From positions 558,001-622,000 of the forward strand of contig NZ_WKKA01000001.1 in the NCBI RefSeq assembly GCF_009674885.1: a stretch of DNA of 64,000 nucleotides, given 5' to 3'. A program made the translations under genes and the position numbers. Origin of the DNA: Paracoccus sp. S-4012. Its GTDB lineage: Bacteria > Pseudomonadota > Alphaproteobacteria > Rhodobacterales > Rhodobacteraceae. The notes beneath the pieces were generated by a model. That model ran no database searches. It saw nothing but the letters and a program-made list of their open reading frames with translations, and was not told the origin of the DNA. Below are positions 1-8,399 of the stretch, one piece after another; position 1 is the stretch's first letter, and each line of letters begins with the position of its first letter.

Positions 1-292
1 GCAGGGCATCATGGCCGCGCTGTGGCGGCGCTTGGGCCTGCCCTACCGGGCCGAGGCCTTCGACTGGCAGCGCCAGACGCCCGAGGACTGGGCGCAGGTG
101 GAGGGCTGGCACGCCGACGTGAGCCAGTCGAAGCAAATCCGCCCGCTGACCGAGGCCGAACTGCGCCAGCAGGCCGAGAACTTCGAGGCCGCCGCCGCCG
201 AGGCACCGCATCTGCGCGACTTCCTGGCGCATGAGATGCCGTTTCACGAGAAGCTGTCCGCCCATGCGCTGACGCCCGAGACGCCGCCGTAA
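1..292 (+). CDS. C-terminal part of a sulfotransferase-like protein (5' end outside window)
   Basis: The reading frame is already open at the left edge, so only about the last 97 residues are visible. They resemble the tail of small cytoplasmic sulfotransferase-like (P-loop) proteins of alphaproteobacteria: a Leu-Pro-Tyr-Arg-x-Glu stretch, Trp-rich helices (DWQRQTPEDW, EGWHADVS), and a final helix ending near Pro-Phe-His-Glu-Lys-Leu. The nucleotide-binding loop expected near the N-terminus lies outside the window, so the family call rests on the tail only. The gene stops 109 bases before the betaine transporter and may be the last gene of another operon. An ATG at position 11 is probably internal rather than the true start. 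Confidence 0.55.
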   Translation, partial: QGIMAALWRRLGLPYRAEAFDWQRQTPEDWAQVEGWHADVSQSKQIRPLTEAELRQQAENFEAAAAEAPHLRDFLAHEMPFHEKLSAHALTPETPP

Positions 293-401
293 GGGCGCTA
301 ATGAAACGCATCAGTCTGGCTAATTCGGCGCGATGGCGGGATACTTCGGCGCCCGCCTCGCTGATCCTCCCCGCAAACCGCATCCTGAGGAGCATGTTCC
401 G

Positions 402-1361
402 GTGAAACGCCTCGCCTCCGTCCTCGCGCCACTGGCCCTCGGCCTCGCCCCGCTCGCGGCCGCCGCCGCTGATGTCGTCATCCCCGAGCCGAATTATTCC
501 TCCGGCCAGGCCACCGCCTACGCCGTCAAGGCCATCATCGAGGAGGCCCTCGGCCTTGAGGTCGAGATGGTCAACACCACCGCCGTCCCGGTGATCTGGG
601 AGGCGATGGCCAAGGGCGCGGGCGATATCGACATCTGGACCGAGACCTGGCTGCCGAACCAGGCTGGCCTCGTCGAGCAGTATGTGAAGGACGCCGGCAC
701 GGTCGTCATGTCCGAGAACTCCTTTCCCGCCGTGCAGGGTTACTGCGTGACGCGGGTCACGGTGGACGAGCACGGCATCGCCTCGGTGTTCGACCTCGCC
801 AGCCCCGAGGCGGCGCGGCTCTTCGACCGCAACGGCGATGGCCGGGGCGAGCTGTGGGTCGGGCCGCAGGGCTGGCAGTCGGTCAATATCGAGACGATCC
901 GCGCCCGCGACTACGGCCTCGCCGATTTCTACGAGCTGCAATCGACCGACGAGGCGGTGGCGAATGCCGGGCTGGCCGAGGCCGACCGCGCCGGCGAGCC
1001 CTGGGTCGGCTACTGCTACGGCCCGCACCAGAACTTCGCGCAATACGACATCGTGCTGCTGGAGGAGCCGCCCTACAACCCGGACGACTTCGTGATGGTC
1101 CAGCCGAACGAGGATCCCGCCTGGCAGGAGAAGTCGCATGTCGCCTCCGCCTACGAGGACGGGACGGTTCACATCAGCTGGTCCGCCTCGCTGGCGGAGC
1201 GCCAGCCGGCGCTGGTCACGCTGCTGTCGAACATCCAGCTCTCCGACGAGGACGTGAACGACTGGTCGCTCCAGATCGTCAACGGCACCCCGCCGCAGGA
1301 GGTTGCCGAGGCCTGGGTGGCCGAGAACGCCGATCAGGTCGCCGGCTGGCTGGCCGAGTGA
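402..1361 (+). CDS. Glycine betaine/choline-type ABC transporter substrate-binding protein (OpuAC/ProX family)
   Basis: Periplasmic receptor of a quaternary-amine ABC importer, 319 residues. The preferred start is GTG at 402: it is preceded by an AGGAGC ribosome site about 10 bases upstream and begins directly with a basic n-region (VKRLAS) and an Ala/Leu-rich signal peptide ending near ALAAAAA. An ATG at 333 would put 23 irrelevant residues before the signal. The mature part shows OpuAC-type features: an early PEPNYSSGQ segment, GDIDIWTETWLPNQ, and several Trp/Tyr residues (WVGPQGWQSV, WVGYCYGPHQNF) of the kind that build the aromatic cage for trimethylammonium groups. It lies 25 bases upstream of the ATPase gene in the same operon. 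The ligand (betaine, choline, carnitine or similar) cannot be told from the sequence. A second receptor of the same family closes the operon. Confidence 0.85.
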   Translation: MKRLASVLAPLALGLAPLAAAAADVVIPEPNYSSGQATAYAVKAIIEEALGLEVEMVNTTAVPVIWEAMAKGAGDIDIWTETWLPNQAGLVEQYVKDAGTVVMSENSFPAVQGYCVTRVTVDEHGIASVFDLASPEAARLFDRNGDGRGELWVGPQGWQSVNIETIRARDYGLADFYELQSTDEAVANAGLAEADRAGEPWVGYCYGPHQNFAQYDIVLLEEPPYNPDDFVMVQPNEDPAWQEKSHVASAYEDGTVHISWSASLAERQPALVTLLSNIQLSDEDVNDWSLQIVNGTPPQEVAEAWVAENADQVAGWLAE

Positions 1362-1386
1362 TCGAGGCGACCCGCACGCAGGTGAG

Positions 1387-2442
1387 ATGACGGACACGCC
1401 CGCGATCGAGCTGGAGGGGGTCTGGAAGATCTTCGGCCCGCGCGAGCAGGAGGCGCTGACCGCCGCTCGCGCCGGGCTCTCCAAGGCCGAGGTCCTGCAG
1501 CGCTACAACTGCGTCGTGGGCGTGGCCGATGCGACGGTGCGGGTTGCGACCGGCGAGATCTTCTGCGTCATGGGCCTCTCGGGCTCGGGCAAGTCGACGC
1601 TCGTGCGCCACGTCAACCGCCTGCTGGAGCCGACCGCCGGGGCCGTGCGGGTGATGGGCGAGGACATGCTGGCGAAGCCCCCCGCCGCGCTGCGCGCCGC
1701 GCGGGCCGCGCGGATCGGCATGGTGTTCCAGCATTTCGGCCTGATGCCGCACCGCACCGTGCGCGAGAACGTGGCCCTGCCGCTGGAGATCCAGGGCGCG
1801 AGCCTCAGGCAGCGTTTCGACAGCGCCGAGGGCGCGCTCGCCAAGGTCGGGCTGGCGGACTGGGGCGACCGCCTCCCAGCCGCGCTCTCGGGCGGCATGC
1901 AGCAGCGCGTTGGCCTTGCCCGCGCTTTGGCCGCCGACCCGCCGATCCTGCTGATGGACGAACCCTTCAGCGCCCTCGACCCGCTGATCCGCCGCCAGTT
2001 GCAGGACGAGTTCCTGCGCCTGAGCCGCGAAATGGGCAAGACGACCATGTTCATCACCCACGACCTCGACGAGGCGATCCGCATCGGCAGCCGCATCGCG
2101 ATCATGAAGGACGGCGAGATCATCCAGACCGGCACCGCCGAGGAGATCGTGACCAGCCCGCGGACCGATTACGTCGCCGATTTCGTCGCGCACATCCCGC
2201 GCCTCGACATCGTCCACGCGCATCGCATCATGGAGGCGCCGGAGGCGTGGCGGGCGCGCAATCCGGGCGCGCCGCCGGTGGAGGGCATGGCCGTGGCGGA
2301 GGCGGGGATGACGCTCTCGGCCCTCGTGCGGGCGAGCGCCGAGGCGGAGGGTCCGCTTGCCATCCGCGACGGCCAGGGGGCGGTCGTGGGGGTCGTGGAC
2401 CGGACCCGGCTGCTCAGGGCGATACAGGGGGAGTTCGGCTGA
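1387..2442 (+). CDS. proV: Glycine betaine/proline-type ABC transporter ATP-binding protein (ProV/OpuAA)
   Basis: Cytoplasmic ATPase of the importer, 351 residues. ProV hallmarks are the N-terminal segment before the P-loop (KIFGPREQEAL, LSKAEVLQRY), Walker A GLSGSGKST near residue 60, Q-loop VFQHFGLMPH, signature LSGGMQQRVGLARALA, Walker B ILLMDEPFSALDP and switch His in FITHDLDEA. The last about 60 residues look like a single CBS-type module (VGVVDRTRLL), which in OpuA proteins senses ionic strength or nucleotides. The start ATG follows AGGTGAG. The stop codon overlaps the permease start (ATGA), which implies translational coupling. Family identity is certain; the transported quaternary amine is inferred. 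Confidence 0.93.
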   Translation: MTDTPAIELEGVWKIFGPREQEALTAARAGLSKAEVLQRYNCVVGVADATVRVATGEIFCVMGLSGSGKSTLVRHVNRLLEPTAGAVRVMGEDMLAKPPAALRAARAARIGMVFQHFGLMPHRTVRENVALPLEIQGASLRQRFDSAEGALAKVGLADWGDRLPAALSGGMQQRVGLARALAADPPILLMDEPFSALDPLIRRQLQDEFLRLSREMGKTTMFITHDLDEAIRIGSRIAIMKDGEIIQTGTAEEIVTSPRTDYVADFVAHIPRLDIVHAHRIMEAPEAWRARNPGAPPVEGMAVAEAGMTLSALVRASAEAEGPLAIRDGQGAVVGVVDRTRLLRAIQGEFG

Positions 2443-3938
2443 TGACCGGGTCGCGCGACGATGACGCCGCCCTCGTGGGCCGCTTCGCCGGGCGCGGGAC
2501 CGGATACTATGCGCGCGTTTTCCGCCGCATCGGCGCGACCCGCGGCTTTGCCGTGGTCCCGAACGCGGCCGCCGCCCTCGGCGGCCCGGTCTGGCTCGGG
2601 GCGCGCGGCCTCTGGGCGGCGTTCTGGCTGGCCTTCGCGGTGGAGATCTTCGCGGTCGTGCTGCTCGGGATCGGTCTTCTCGGCGACCTCGGCAGCGATT
2701 CGCTGCAGCGGGCCGAGCGGCTGGCGGCGCAGGGGGCCGGCCGCGCGGCGGCGGCCGAGGCGGCCATCGCGGCCGGGAATCCGCTGGGCGAGAGCATGCG
2801 GACCTCCGCCCTCGCGCTCACCGCCGAGGCCGAGCGGGCGCGGGCCGCCGCCGAGGCGGCGCGGGCCGAAGCGCCGCGCCTTGTCGTGACCGGCGCGGTG
2901 ATCCTCGCCGCGGTGCGTCTCGCCATCGGCCTCTCCGGCAACGCGATCCTCGCCGCGCGCTTCCGCCGCTGGCGGGCGAACCCGCGGTTGCCGCATGGCC
3001 TCCCCGCCGCCCGCGTGGCGCTCGCCCTCGGCATCGTCGCGCTCTGCTGCCCGCTGGCGGTCTACCGCTTCGCCGCGCCACAGGTGCCCGCGTGGCTGGC
3101 GACCTTCCCCGCCGCGACCGACCTGCGCAACGCGGTCTCGAGCGGCATCGACACCGCCGTCCGAACCGCCGCCAACAGCTTCGCCCCCTTCTTCCGCGGC
3201 ATCACCGCGGGCATCGAGGCGGTGCTGGACTTCATGGAAACCGCCCTCGTGGTCACGCCCTGGCCGATCATCATGGTGGCGATCGTGGCGATCGCCTGGC
3301 AGGTCTCGGGCGCGCGGGTGGCGATCTTCTCGGCCGCGGCGCTCGCCTATCTGGCGCTGCTGGGCTTCTGGGAGAAGAGCATGGCGACCGTGGCGCTGCT
3401 CGGGACGGCGGCGTTCCTCTGCGTCGTGATCGGCATTCCGCTGGGCGTCTGGTCGGGCCGCAGCCGCAGGGTCGCGACTGTCCTGCGTCCGGTCCTCGAC
3501 TTCATGCAGACCATGCCCGCCTTCGTCTACCTGATCCCGGTCATCGCCTTCTTCGGCATCGGCAAGCCGCCCGGCGTCATCGCCACGCTGGTCTTCGGCC
3601 TGCCGCCGGTGGTGCGCCTGACCGCGCTCGGCATCGCCGGCGTCCCGCAGGAGGTGCGCGAGAGCGCGACCGCGTTCGGCGCCTCGCCCGCCTTCCTCCT
3701 CTTCAAGGTGGACCTGCCGCTCGCCATGCCGTCGATCATGACCGGCGTGAACCAGACGCTGCTGATGTGCCTGTCGATGGTGGTGATCGCCTCGCTGATC
3801 GGCGCCAAGGGCCTCGGCGAGGACGTGCTGAGCGCGCTGCAATACGCCGCCGTGGGGCAGGGCATCCTCGCCGGCCTCGCGATCCTCGCCTGCGCGATGG
3901 TGCTGGACCGGATCGTGCAGGGGCGGGTCCGTCCGTGA
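2442..3938 (+). CDS. proW: Betaine/choline ABC transporter permease (ProW/OpuAB type) with long N-terminal extension
   Basis: Inner-membrane channel subunit, 498 residues. Roughly the last 200 residues are a normal binding-protein-dependent permease domain (MQTMPAFVYLIPVIAFFGIG, the ATPase-coupling EAA-like loop around VPQEVRESATAFGASP, MVVIASLIGAKGLGEDV). The first half is unusual. A hydrophobic helix near residues 56-82 is followed by an about 60-residue Ala/Glu/Arg-rich stretch (85-150) that looks like a coiled coil, and then by further membrane segments before a second hydrophobic block (about 265-300). Start ATG overlaps the ProV stop. Membership of the betaine transporter operon is clear; the function of the extension is unknown. 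Confidence 0.9.
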   Translation: MTGSRDDDAALVGRFAGRGTGYYARVFRRIGATRGFAVVPNAAAALGGPVWLGARGLWAAFWLAFAVEIFAVVLLGIGLLGDLGSDSLQRAERLAAQGAGRAAAAEAAIAAGNPLGESMRTSALALTAEAERARAAAEAARAEAPRLVVTGAVILAAVRLAIGLSGNAILAARFRRWRANPRLPHGLPAARVALALGIVALCCPLAVYRFAAPQVPAWLATFPAATDLRNAVSSGIDTAVRTAANSFAPFFRGITAGIEAVLDFMETALVVTPWPIIMVAIVAIAWQVSGARVAIFSAAALAYLALLGFWEKSMATVALLGTAAFLCVVIGIPLGVWSGRSRRVATVLRPVLDFMQTMPAFVYLIPVIAFFGIGKPPGVIATLVFGLPPVVRLTALGIAGVPQEVRESATAFGASPAFLLFKVDLPLAMPSIMTGVNQTLLMCLSMVVIASLIGAKGLGEDVLSALQYAAVGQGILAGLAILACAMVLDRIVQGRVRP

Positions 3939-3943
3939 ACCAG

Positions 3944-3970
3944 AAGACCAACAAGACCAACAAGACCAAC
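3944..3970 (+). repeat. Three perfect 9-bp tandem repeats between permease and second binding-protein gene
   Basis: AAGACCAAC is repeated three times without interruption just after the permease stop codon and before the AGGGAGA ribosome site of the next gene. An imperfect fourth unit precedes it. The tract is unstructured and A/C-rich, unlike the GC-rich neighbourhood. Confidence 0.9.
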
Positions 3971-3982
3971 AGGGAGAGAACC

Positions 3983-4915
3983 ATGAAACGCATTGCCGCA
4001 AGCGCGCTGGCCCTCGGCCTCGCCGCCGCCCCGGCCCTCGCCGATGACGCCGCCTGCAAGGCGGTCCGCTTCTCGGACGTGGGCTGGACCGACATCACCT
4101 CGACCACCGCCGTCGCCACGGTGCTGATGGAGGCGCTCGGCTACCAGCCCACCTCGACGCTGCTGTCGATCCCCGTCACCTATGTCAGCATGAAGGCGGG
4201 CGATATCGACGCCTATCTGGGCGACTGGCAGCCCAGCATGGAGGTCGACCGCCAGCCCTATCTGGACGACGGCTCGATCGAGGTGGTCTCGACCAACCTG
4301 ACGGGGGCGAAATACACCTTCGCGGTGCCCGACTACGTCGCCGCCGAGGGTGTCCGCGACTTCGCCGATCTCGACAAGTTCGCCGACCGCTTCGGCCGCG
4401 AGATCTACGGCATCGAGCCCGGCAACAACGGCAACCGCATGATCCTCGACATGATCGCCGACGACGCCTTCGGGCTCGGTGACTGGACGCTGGTCGAGTC
4501 GAACGAGCAGGCGATGCTGGCCCAGGTCGCGCGTGACATCGGGCAGGGCGAGTGGATCGTGTTCCTCGGCTGGGAGCCGCACCCGATGAACAGCAACTTC
4601 GACATCGAATATCTCAGCGGCGGCGACGACTATTTCGGCCCCGACTTCGGCGGCGCCGTGATCCACACGAACCTGCGGACGGGCTACGCCGCGGAATGCC
4701 CGAACGCGGCGAAGTTCATCACCAATCTCCGGTTCACGCTGGAGATGGAGAACGAGATCATGGGTGCGATCCTCGGCGACGCGGAGGAGCCGAAGGTGGC
4801 GGCGACGGCGTGGCTCAAGGCGCATCCCGATGTGATCTGGCCGTGGCTCGAGGGGGTGACGACCTTCGACGGCGGCGATGCCGAGGCCGCGGTGCGGGAC
4901 AGCCTCGGCCTGTGA
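3983..4915 (+). CDS. Choline/glycine betaine ABC transporter substrate-binding protein (ChoX-like)
   Basis: Second periplasmic receptor of the operon, 310 residues, with a clear signal peptide ([20 protein letters not shown], cleavage before DDAAC). The mature protein matches the choline/betaine-binding type: early FSDVGWTDITSTTAV, GDIDAYLGDWQPSM, a glycine/asparagine loop GIEPGNNGN, and FLGWEPHPMNSNF carrying aromatic residues expected in the cation cage. A strong AGGGAGA site precedes the ATG. It follows the permease by 44 bases. ChoX proteins of rhizobia and roseobacters are close in layout, so choline is the likeliest ligand, but betaine is possible. Having two receptors suggests one translocator serving more than one substrate. 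Confidence 0.88.
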   Translation: MKRIAASALALGLAAAPALADDAACKAVRFSDVGWTDITSTTAVATVLMEALGYQPTSTLLSIPVTYVSMKAGDIDAYLGDWQPSMEVDRQPYLDDGSIEVVSTNLTGAKYTFAVPDYVAAEGVRDFADLDKFADRFGREIYGIEPGNNGNRMILDMIADDAFGLGDWTLVESNEQAMLAQVARDIGQGEWIVFLGWEPHPMNSNFDIEYLSGGDDYFGPDFGGAVIHTNLRTGYAAECPNAAKFITNLRFTLEMENEIMGAILGDAEEPKVAATAWLKAHPDVIWPWLEGVTTFDGGDAEAAVRDSLGL

Positions 4916-4930
4916 CCGATCCGGGCGAGG

Positions 4931-5764
4931 CTACCAGAGCGCCCCGCCCGTGATCTGGATGTTCTCGGCGGTGATGCCGCGCGCGTCCTCACCGCAGAGA
5001 TAGAGGGCGAGGGCCGCGACCTCCGAGGGCTGGATGATGCGCCCCTGCGGGTTCTGCGCGGCGATATCGGCCAGCGCGTCCTGGAGGGTGCGGCTGCCGC
5101 CCGCGCGCGCGACCACCTGCGCCACGTTGCGGCGCATCAGCTCGGTCTCGACCCAGGTCGGGCTGATCATCACGCAGGTGACGCCCCGCGCCGCCCCTTC
5201 GAGCGCCACGCAGCGCGTCAGCCCCAGAAGCCCGGCCTTGGAGGCGCAATAAGCCGGGTTGTCCTTCCAGCCCACGGTGGCGGCGGTCGAGCCGATGTTG
5301 ATGATCCGCCCCCAGCCCCGCGCCATCATGCCGGGCAGCAGCTCGCGCGTCATGCGGAAGGCGCCGGTGAGGTTGGTGTCGATGATCTTCTCCCACAACG
5401 CATCGCTGTGGCCGGAGACCGGCTGCTCGGCCGTGGTGCCGGCGGCGTTGACGAGGATGTCGGCCGGCCTGCAGGCGGCCTCGGCCGCGTCGAGGAAGGC
5501 CCGCACCGCGTCCGCGTCCCGCACGTCCAGATGGCCGGCGTGGACGGTCACGCCGAGGGCTTCGATCTCGGCGCGGATCGCCGCGGCGCTCTCTTCGCCC
5601 GGATAGGCCGCCGCATCCCCCGCGCGCCCCGCGGCCTCGCCCAGATAGGAGCCGAGGGCGACGTTGGCCCCCGCCCCAGCGAGCGCGCGCGCAATGGCAA
5701 GACCCTGACCGCTCAGGCCGCCGGTGATGACGGCGCTGCGTCCCTCGAGGTTCGTGCTGCTCAT
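4931..5764 (-). CDS. Short-chain dehydrogenase/reductase (SDR) family oxidoreductase
   Basis: NAD(P)-dependent oxidoreductase of 277 residues with the classical SDR plan: cofactor loop TGGLSGQGLAIA near residue 15, an Asp-rich segment GHLDVRDAD, NAAG (about 110), catalytic Ser in NIGSTAA, and YCASK with the catalytic Tyr and Lys. A C-terminal ITGGALW replaces the common VDGG motif. The ATG at 5764 is chosen because the family N-terminus begins there; upstream in-frame codons give no family sequence, and the ribosome site is weak. It converges on the choline transporter operon with a 15-bp gap and is divergent from the BMP operon. The substrate is not deducible. Confidence 0.85.
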   Translation of the reverse strand: MSSTNLEGRSAVITGGLSGQGLAIARALAGAGANVALGSYLGEAAGRAGDAAAYPGEESAAAIRAEIEALGVTVHAGHLDVRDADAVRAFLDAAEAACRPADILVNAAGTTAEQPVSGHSDALWEKIIDTNLTGAFRMTRELLPGMMARGWGRIINIGSTAATVGWKDNPAYCASKAGLLGLTRCVALEGAARGVTCVMISPTWVETELMRRNVAQVVARAGGSRTLQDALADIAAQNPQGRIIQPSEVAALALYLCGEDARGITAENIQITGGALW

Positions 5765-5993
5765 GGCCCGGCATGGCCGATTGCAAGCGGACGCGTCGTC
5801 ATTCCGGGTTCTCCCTCTCTCCTGCCGCGCGAGCATAGCCGGGGGGAATCCGCCCGACCACTGCCGGGCGGCGGTGGCCTCATCCATCACGAAGAATGCA
5901 TCGCGCCCACCATGCCCTTCGGCATCGTTGACTCGGTGGCCGATGACTCTCAAGACTGGCGCCATCATGCCCGCCATCCCCCCGAGGTAGCCA

Positions 5994-6986
5994 ATGAATC
6001 AGCGTCTTGCCGTGTCGCGGCGCGTCCTTATGCAGTCCGGACTGATCCTCGGCGCCTCGGCCCTGGCGCCGCGGATGCTGCGCGCGCAGGCCGCCCCCGT
6101 GCGGATGGCGGGCGTGCATGGCTCGCCGGTGGAGAACGCGTGGAATTCGGTGCTGCATGCGGCGCTGCAGGACGCCGCCGCCGAGGGCATGATCGAATAC
6201 ACCTTCTCCGAAGGCATCTCGGCCACCGACTATCCGCGCGCGATGCGCGAATATGCCGAGGCCGGGGCGCAGCTGGTCATCGGCGAGACCTTCCCGGTCG
6301 AGCGGCAGGGTCGCGAGGTCGCGGCCGAATATCCGCAGACCGCCTTCGCCATGGGGTCGAGCGCGCCGCCCGCGGGCGACAATTTCGGGGTGTTCGGGAC
6401 CTGGAACTATGACGGTGCGTATCTGGCGGGGATGCTCGCCGGGCGGATGACGCAGACGAACATGCTGGGCTCGGTCGGTGCGATGCCGATCCCCGAGGTC
6501 AACCTGCTCATCAACGCCTTTGCCCAGGGCGCGCGGGCGGTGAACCCCGAGGTCCGGCACCAGACCAGCTTCATCGGCACCTTCTTCGACCCGCCGCGGG
6601 CGCGCGAAGCGGGGCTGGCGCTGATCGATGCCGGGGCCGACATCCTCTTCGGCGAGCGGATCGGCACCGCCGATGCCGCGAAGGAGCGCGGGCTGAAGGC
6701 CGTGGGTTCGCTGATCGACTACACGCCGGTCTATCCCGACACGGTCTTCGCCAACGCCCTGTGGGGCTTCCGGCCGATCCTGAACGCGATCGTGGCCGAT
6801 GTCGCGGCGGGCAATCCGGTCGGGCGCGACTACACCGCCTACGGGCTGATGAAGGAGGGCGGCAGCGACATCGCCTATGTGCGGGGCGTCGCGCCCGCCG
6901 AGGCGGAGGCGGAGATGGAGCGGGTCCGTGCCGCGATCAAGGCCGGCACCTTCGAGGTGCCGCAGGACTTCAGCGAGCCGCAATAA
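5994..6986 (+). CDS. BMP-family (PnrA/Med-like) ABC transporter substrate-binding protein, Tat-type signal
   Basis: Periplasmic binding protein of 330 residues, first gene of a six-gene operon. The N-terminus has a twin-arginine type signal (SRRVLMQSG followed by a hydrophobic stretch ending LRAQA), so export of a folded protein is likely. The mature part follows the BMP/PnrA pattern: VENAWNSVLHAAL, GAQLVIGETF, NYDGAYLAGMLAGRM, LGSVGAMPIPEVN, GADILFGERIGTADAAKE and FRPILNAIVADVAAG. Members of this family bind nucleosides or nucleobases. A GAGGTA site lies 5 bases before the ATG. Together with the CodA-like deaminase at the operon end it points to pyrimidine or purine base uptake. Confidence 0.85.
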   Translation: MNQRLAVSRRVLMQSGLILGASALAPRMLRAQAAPVRMAGVHGSPVENAWNSVLHAALQDAAAEGMIEYTFSEGISATDYPRAMREYAEAGAQLVIGETFPVERQGREVAAEYPQTAFAMGSSAPPAGDNFGVFGTWNYDGAYLAGMLAGRMTQTNMLGSVGAMPIPEVNLLINAFAQGARAVNPEVRHQTSFIGTFFDPPRAREAGLALIDAGADILFGERIGTADAAKERGLKAVGSLIDYTPVYPDTVFANALWGFRPILNAIVADVAAGNPVGRDYTAYGLMKEGGSDIAYVRGVAPAEAEAEMERVRAAIKAGTFEVPQDFSEPQ

Positions 6987-6992
6987 CCCTCG

Positions 6993-8399
6993 ATGATATC
7001 CGATGCCACGGCGCTGTCCGACGCCATCCGCGCCGGACGGCAGAGCGCGACCGGCGCGCTGGAGGCCTCGCTGGCGCGCGCCGAACTCTGGCGCGGGATC
7101 GGGGCCGTCTGCGACTCCCGGCCCGCGCTCGGCCGCGAGGGGGCTGCGGCGTTCGACGGGCTGCCGTCGGGCGATGCGCGGCGGTCCGCCCCGTTCGGCG
7201 GCGTGCCGACATTGGCCAAGGACCTCGGCGGACCGTTCCGCGGACTGCCGGTGCGCGCCGGATCGCGGCTGTTTGCAGCGGGCGGAGAGGGCGAGGACTC
7301 CGATCTCGCGAGCCGCTTCCGCGCGGCGGGGCTGGTTCCCTTCGGCCTCACCACCAGCCCCGAGTTCGGCTTGTCGCTCGCCAGCGAACCGGCCGCCGGT
7401 CCGGCCTGCCGCAACCCGCTCGACCCGGCCCTCAGCCCCGGCGGCTCATCGGGCGGGGCGGCGGCGGCCGTGGCGGCCGGGATCGTCGCGATCGCGCATG
7501 CAACGGACGCGGGCGGCTCGATCCGCGTTCCGGCGGCGGCCTGCGGGCTTGTCGGGCTGAAGCCCGGCCGCGGCAGCGTGCCGGCCGGTCCGGGGTTCGG
7601 CAATCATCTCGGCGGCATCGCTTCCGAACTCGCGGTCTGCCGCTCGGTCCGCGATTGCGCGGCGCTCCTTGCCGCCTGCACGGGTGACGCCCGCGGCCCG
7701 TTCCCCCCGGTCGCACCGGCACGGGTGCCGGAACGACCGCTGCGGATCGGCCTTCTGACCGAGACTGGCGCCGATCACCCGACCGCGCCGGAGCGCGCGC
7801 AGGCGGTCGAAGCCGCCGCGCGCTCGCTGGAGGCGCAGGGGCATCGCCTCGTGCCGCTGAACTGGCCGGCCCTCGCGCCCGTGGCCGCTGCGAGCGATCG
7901 GGTGTTCCTCGCCATCGTCGCGGCGAACCTTGCCGAACTCGCCGCATCGCTCGGCCTCGACCTCGGCGCGGCGGAGCCGATGACGCAGGCCGTCGCCGCG
8001 CGCGGGCAGGCGCTTTCGGGGGCGGAACTGTGGGCGGCGCTGAACGAGGGCGTGCTGGTCAGCCGGGACCTGTGGCGGCTGTTCGACGGCTTCGACCTGC
8101 TGCTCGCGCCGATGCTGACCACCGCGCCGCGGCGGCTGGGCTGGCTGCCCACCGATCACCGCGACGTCGAACGCCACTTCGCCGCCATGGCCGGTTTCGC
8201 GCCGCTGGCGACGCTCGCCAACGTGTCGGGCTTTCCGGCTCTGACGCTGCCCTACGGCGCCGACGCCGCCGGTCTGCCCTTGCCGCTGCAACTCATCGCG
8301 CCGATGGGGGCCGAGGCGCTCCTGCTGATCATCGCGGCGCGGCTCGAGGCCGAGGGCCGCTGGCAGCATCGCCACGCGCTTGCCGGGTTCGACGCATGA
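6993..8399 (+). CDS. Amidase of the amidase-signature family
   Basis: Amide hydrolase of 468 residues with the Ser-cisSer-Lys triad visible: Lys76 in PTLAKDLGG, Ser152 in GGSSGG and Ser176 in DAGGSIRVPAA. The remainder (NPLDPALSPGGSS, GLKPGRG, late NVSGFPALTLP) is typical of cytoplasmic amidases such as AtzF, indoleacetamide or aryl-amide hydrolases, and no signal peptide is present. It starts 6 bases after the BMP gene and overlaps the ATPase gene by 4 bases (ATGA), so it is translated with the transporter. Its role next to a nucleobase importer is unclear: it may act on an amide or ureido product of base degradation. It is not a gatA in context, since gatB and gatC are absent. Confidence 0.85.
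   Translation: MISDATALSDAIRAGRQSATGALEASLARAELWRGIGAVCDSRPALGREGAAAFDGLPSGDARRSAPFGGVPTLAKDLGGPFRGLPVRAGSRLFAAGGEGEDSDLASRFRAAGLVPFGLTTSPEFGLSLASEPAAGPACRNPLDPALSPGGSSGGAAAAVAAGIVAIAHATDAGGSIRVPAAACGLVGLKPGRGSVPAGPGFGNHLGGIASELAVCRSVRDCAALLAACTGDARGPFPPVAPARVPERPLRIGLLTETGADHPTAPERAQAVEAAARSLEAQGHRLVPLNWPALAPVAAASDRVFLAIVAANLAELAASLGLDLGAAEPMTQAVAARGQALSGAELWAALNEGVLVSRDLWRLFDGFDLLLAPMLTTAPRRLGWLPTDHRDVERHFAAMAGFAPLATLANVSGFPALTLPYGADAAGLPLPLQLIAPMGAEALLLIIAARLEAEGRWQHRHALAGFDA

Noticed and set aside
333..401. Upstream ATG start for the first betaine-binding protein
   Set aside because: The 23 added residues are charged and Pro-rich and would block the signal peptide; the GTG at 402 has the ribosome site.
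9..1484. 491-codon minus-strand frame over the first betaine-binding protein gene
   Set aside because: Antisense shadow of a real gene with signal peptide and family motifs; low-complexity Arg/Asp/His/Gly composition and no ribosome site.
6993..8399. gatA (glutamyl-tRNA amidotransferase subunit A)
   Set aside because: Same enzyme family, but no gatB or gatC nearby and the gene is coupled to an ABC transporter; a catabolic amidase is more likely.
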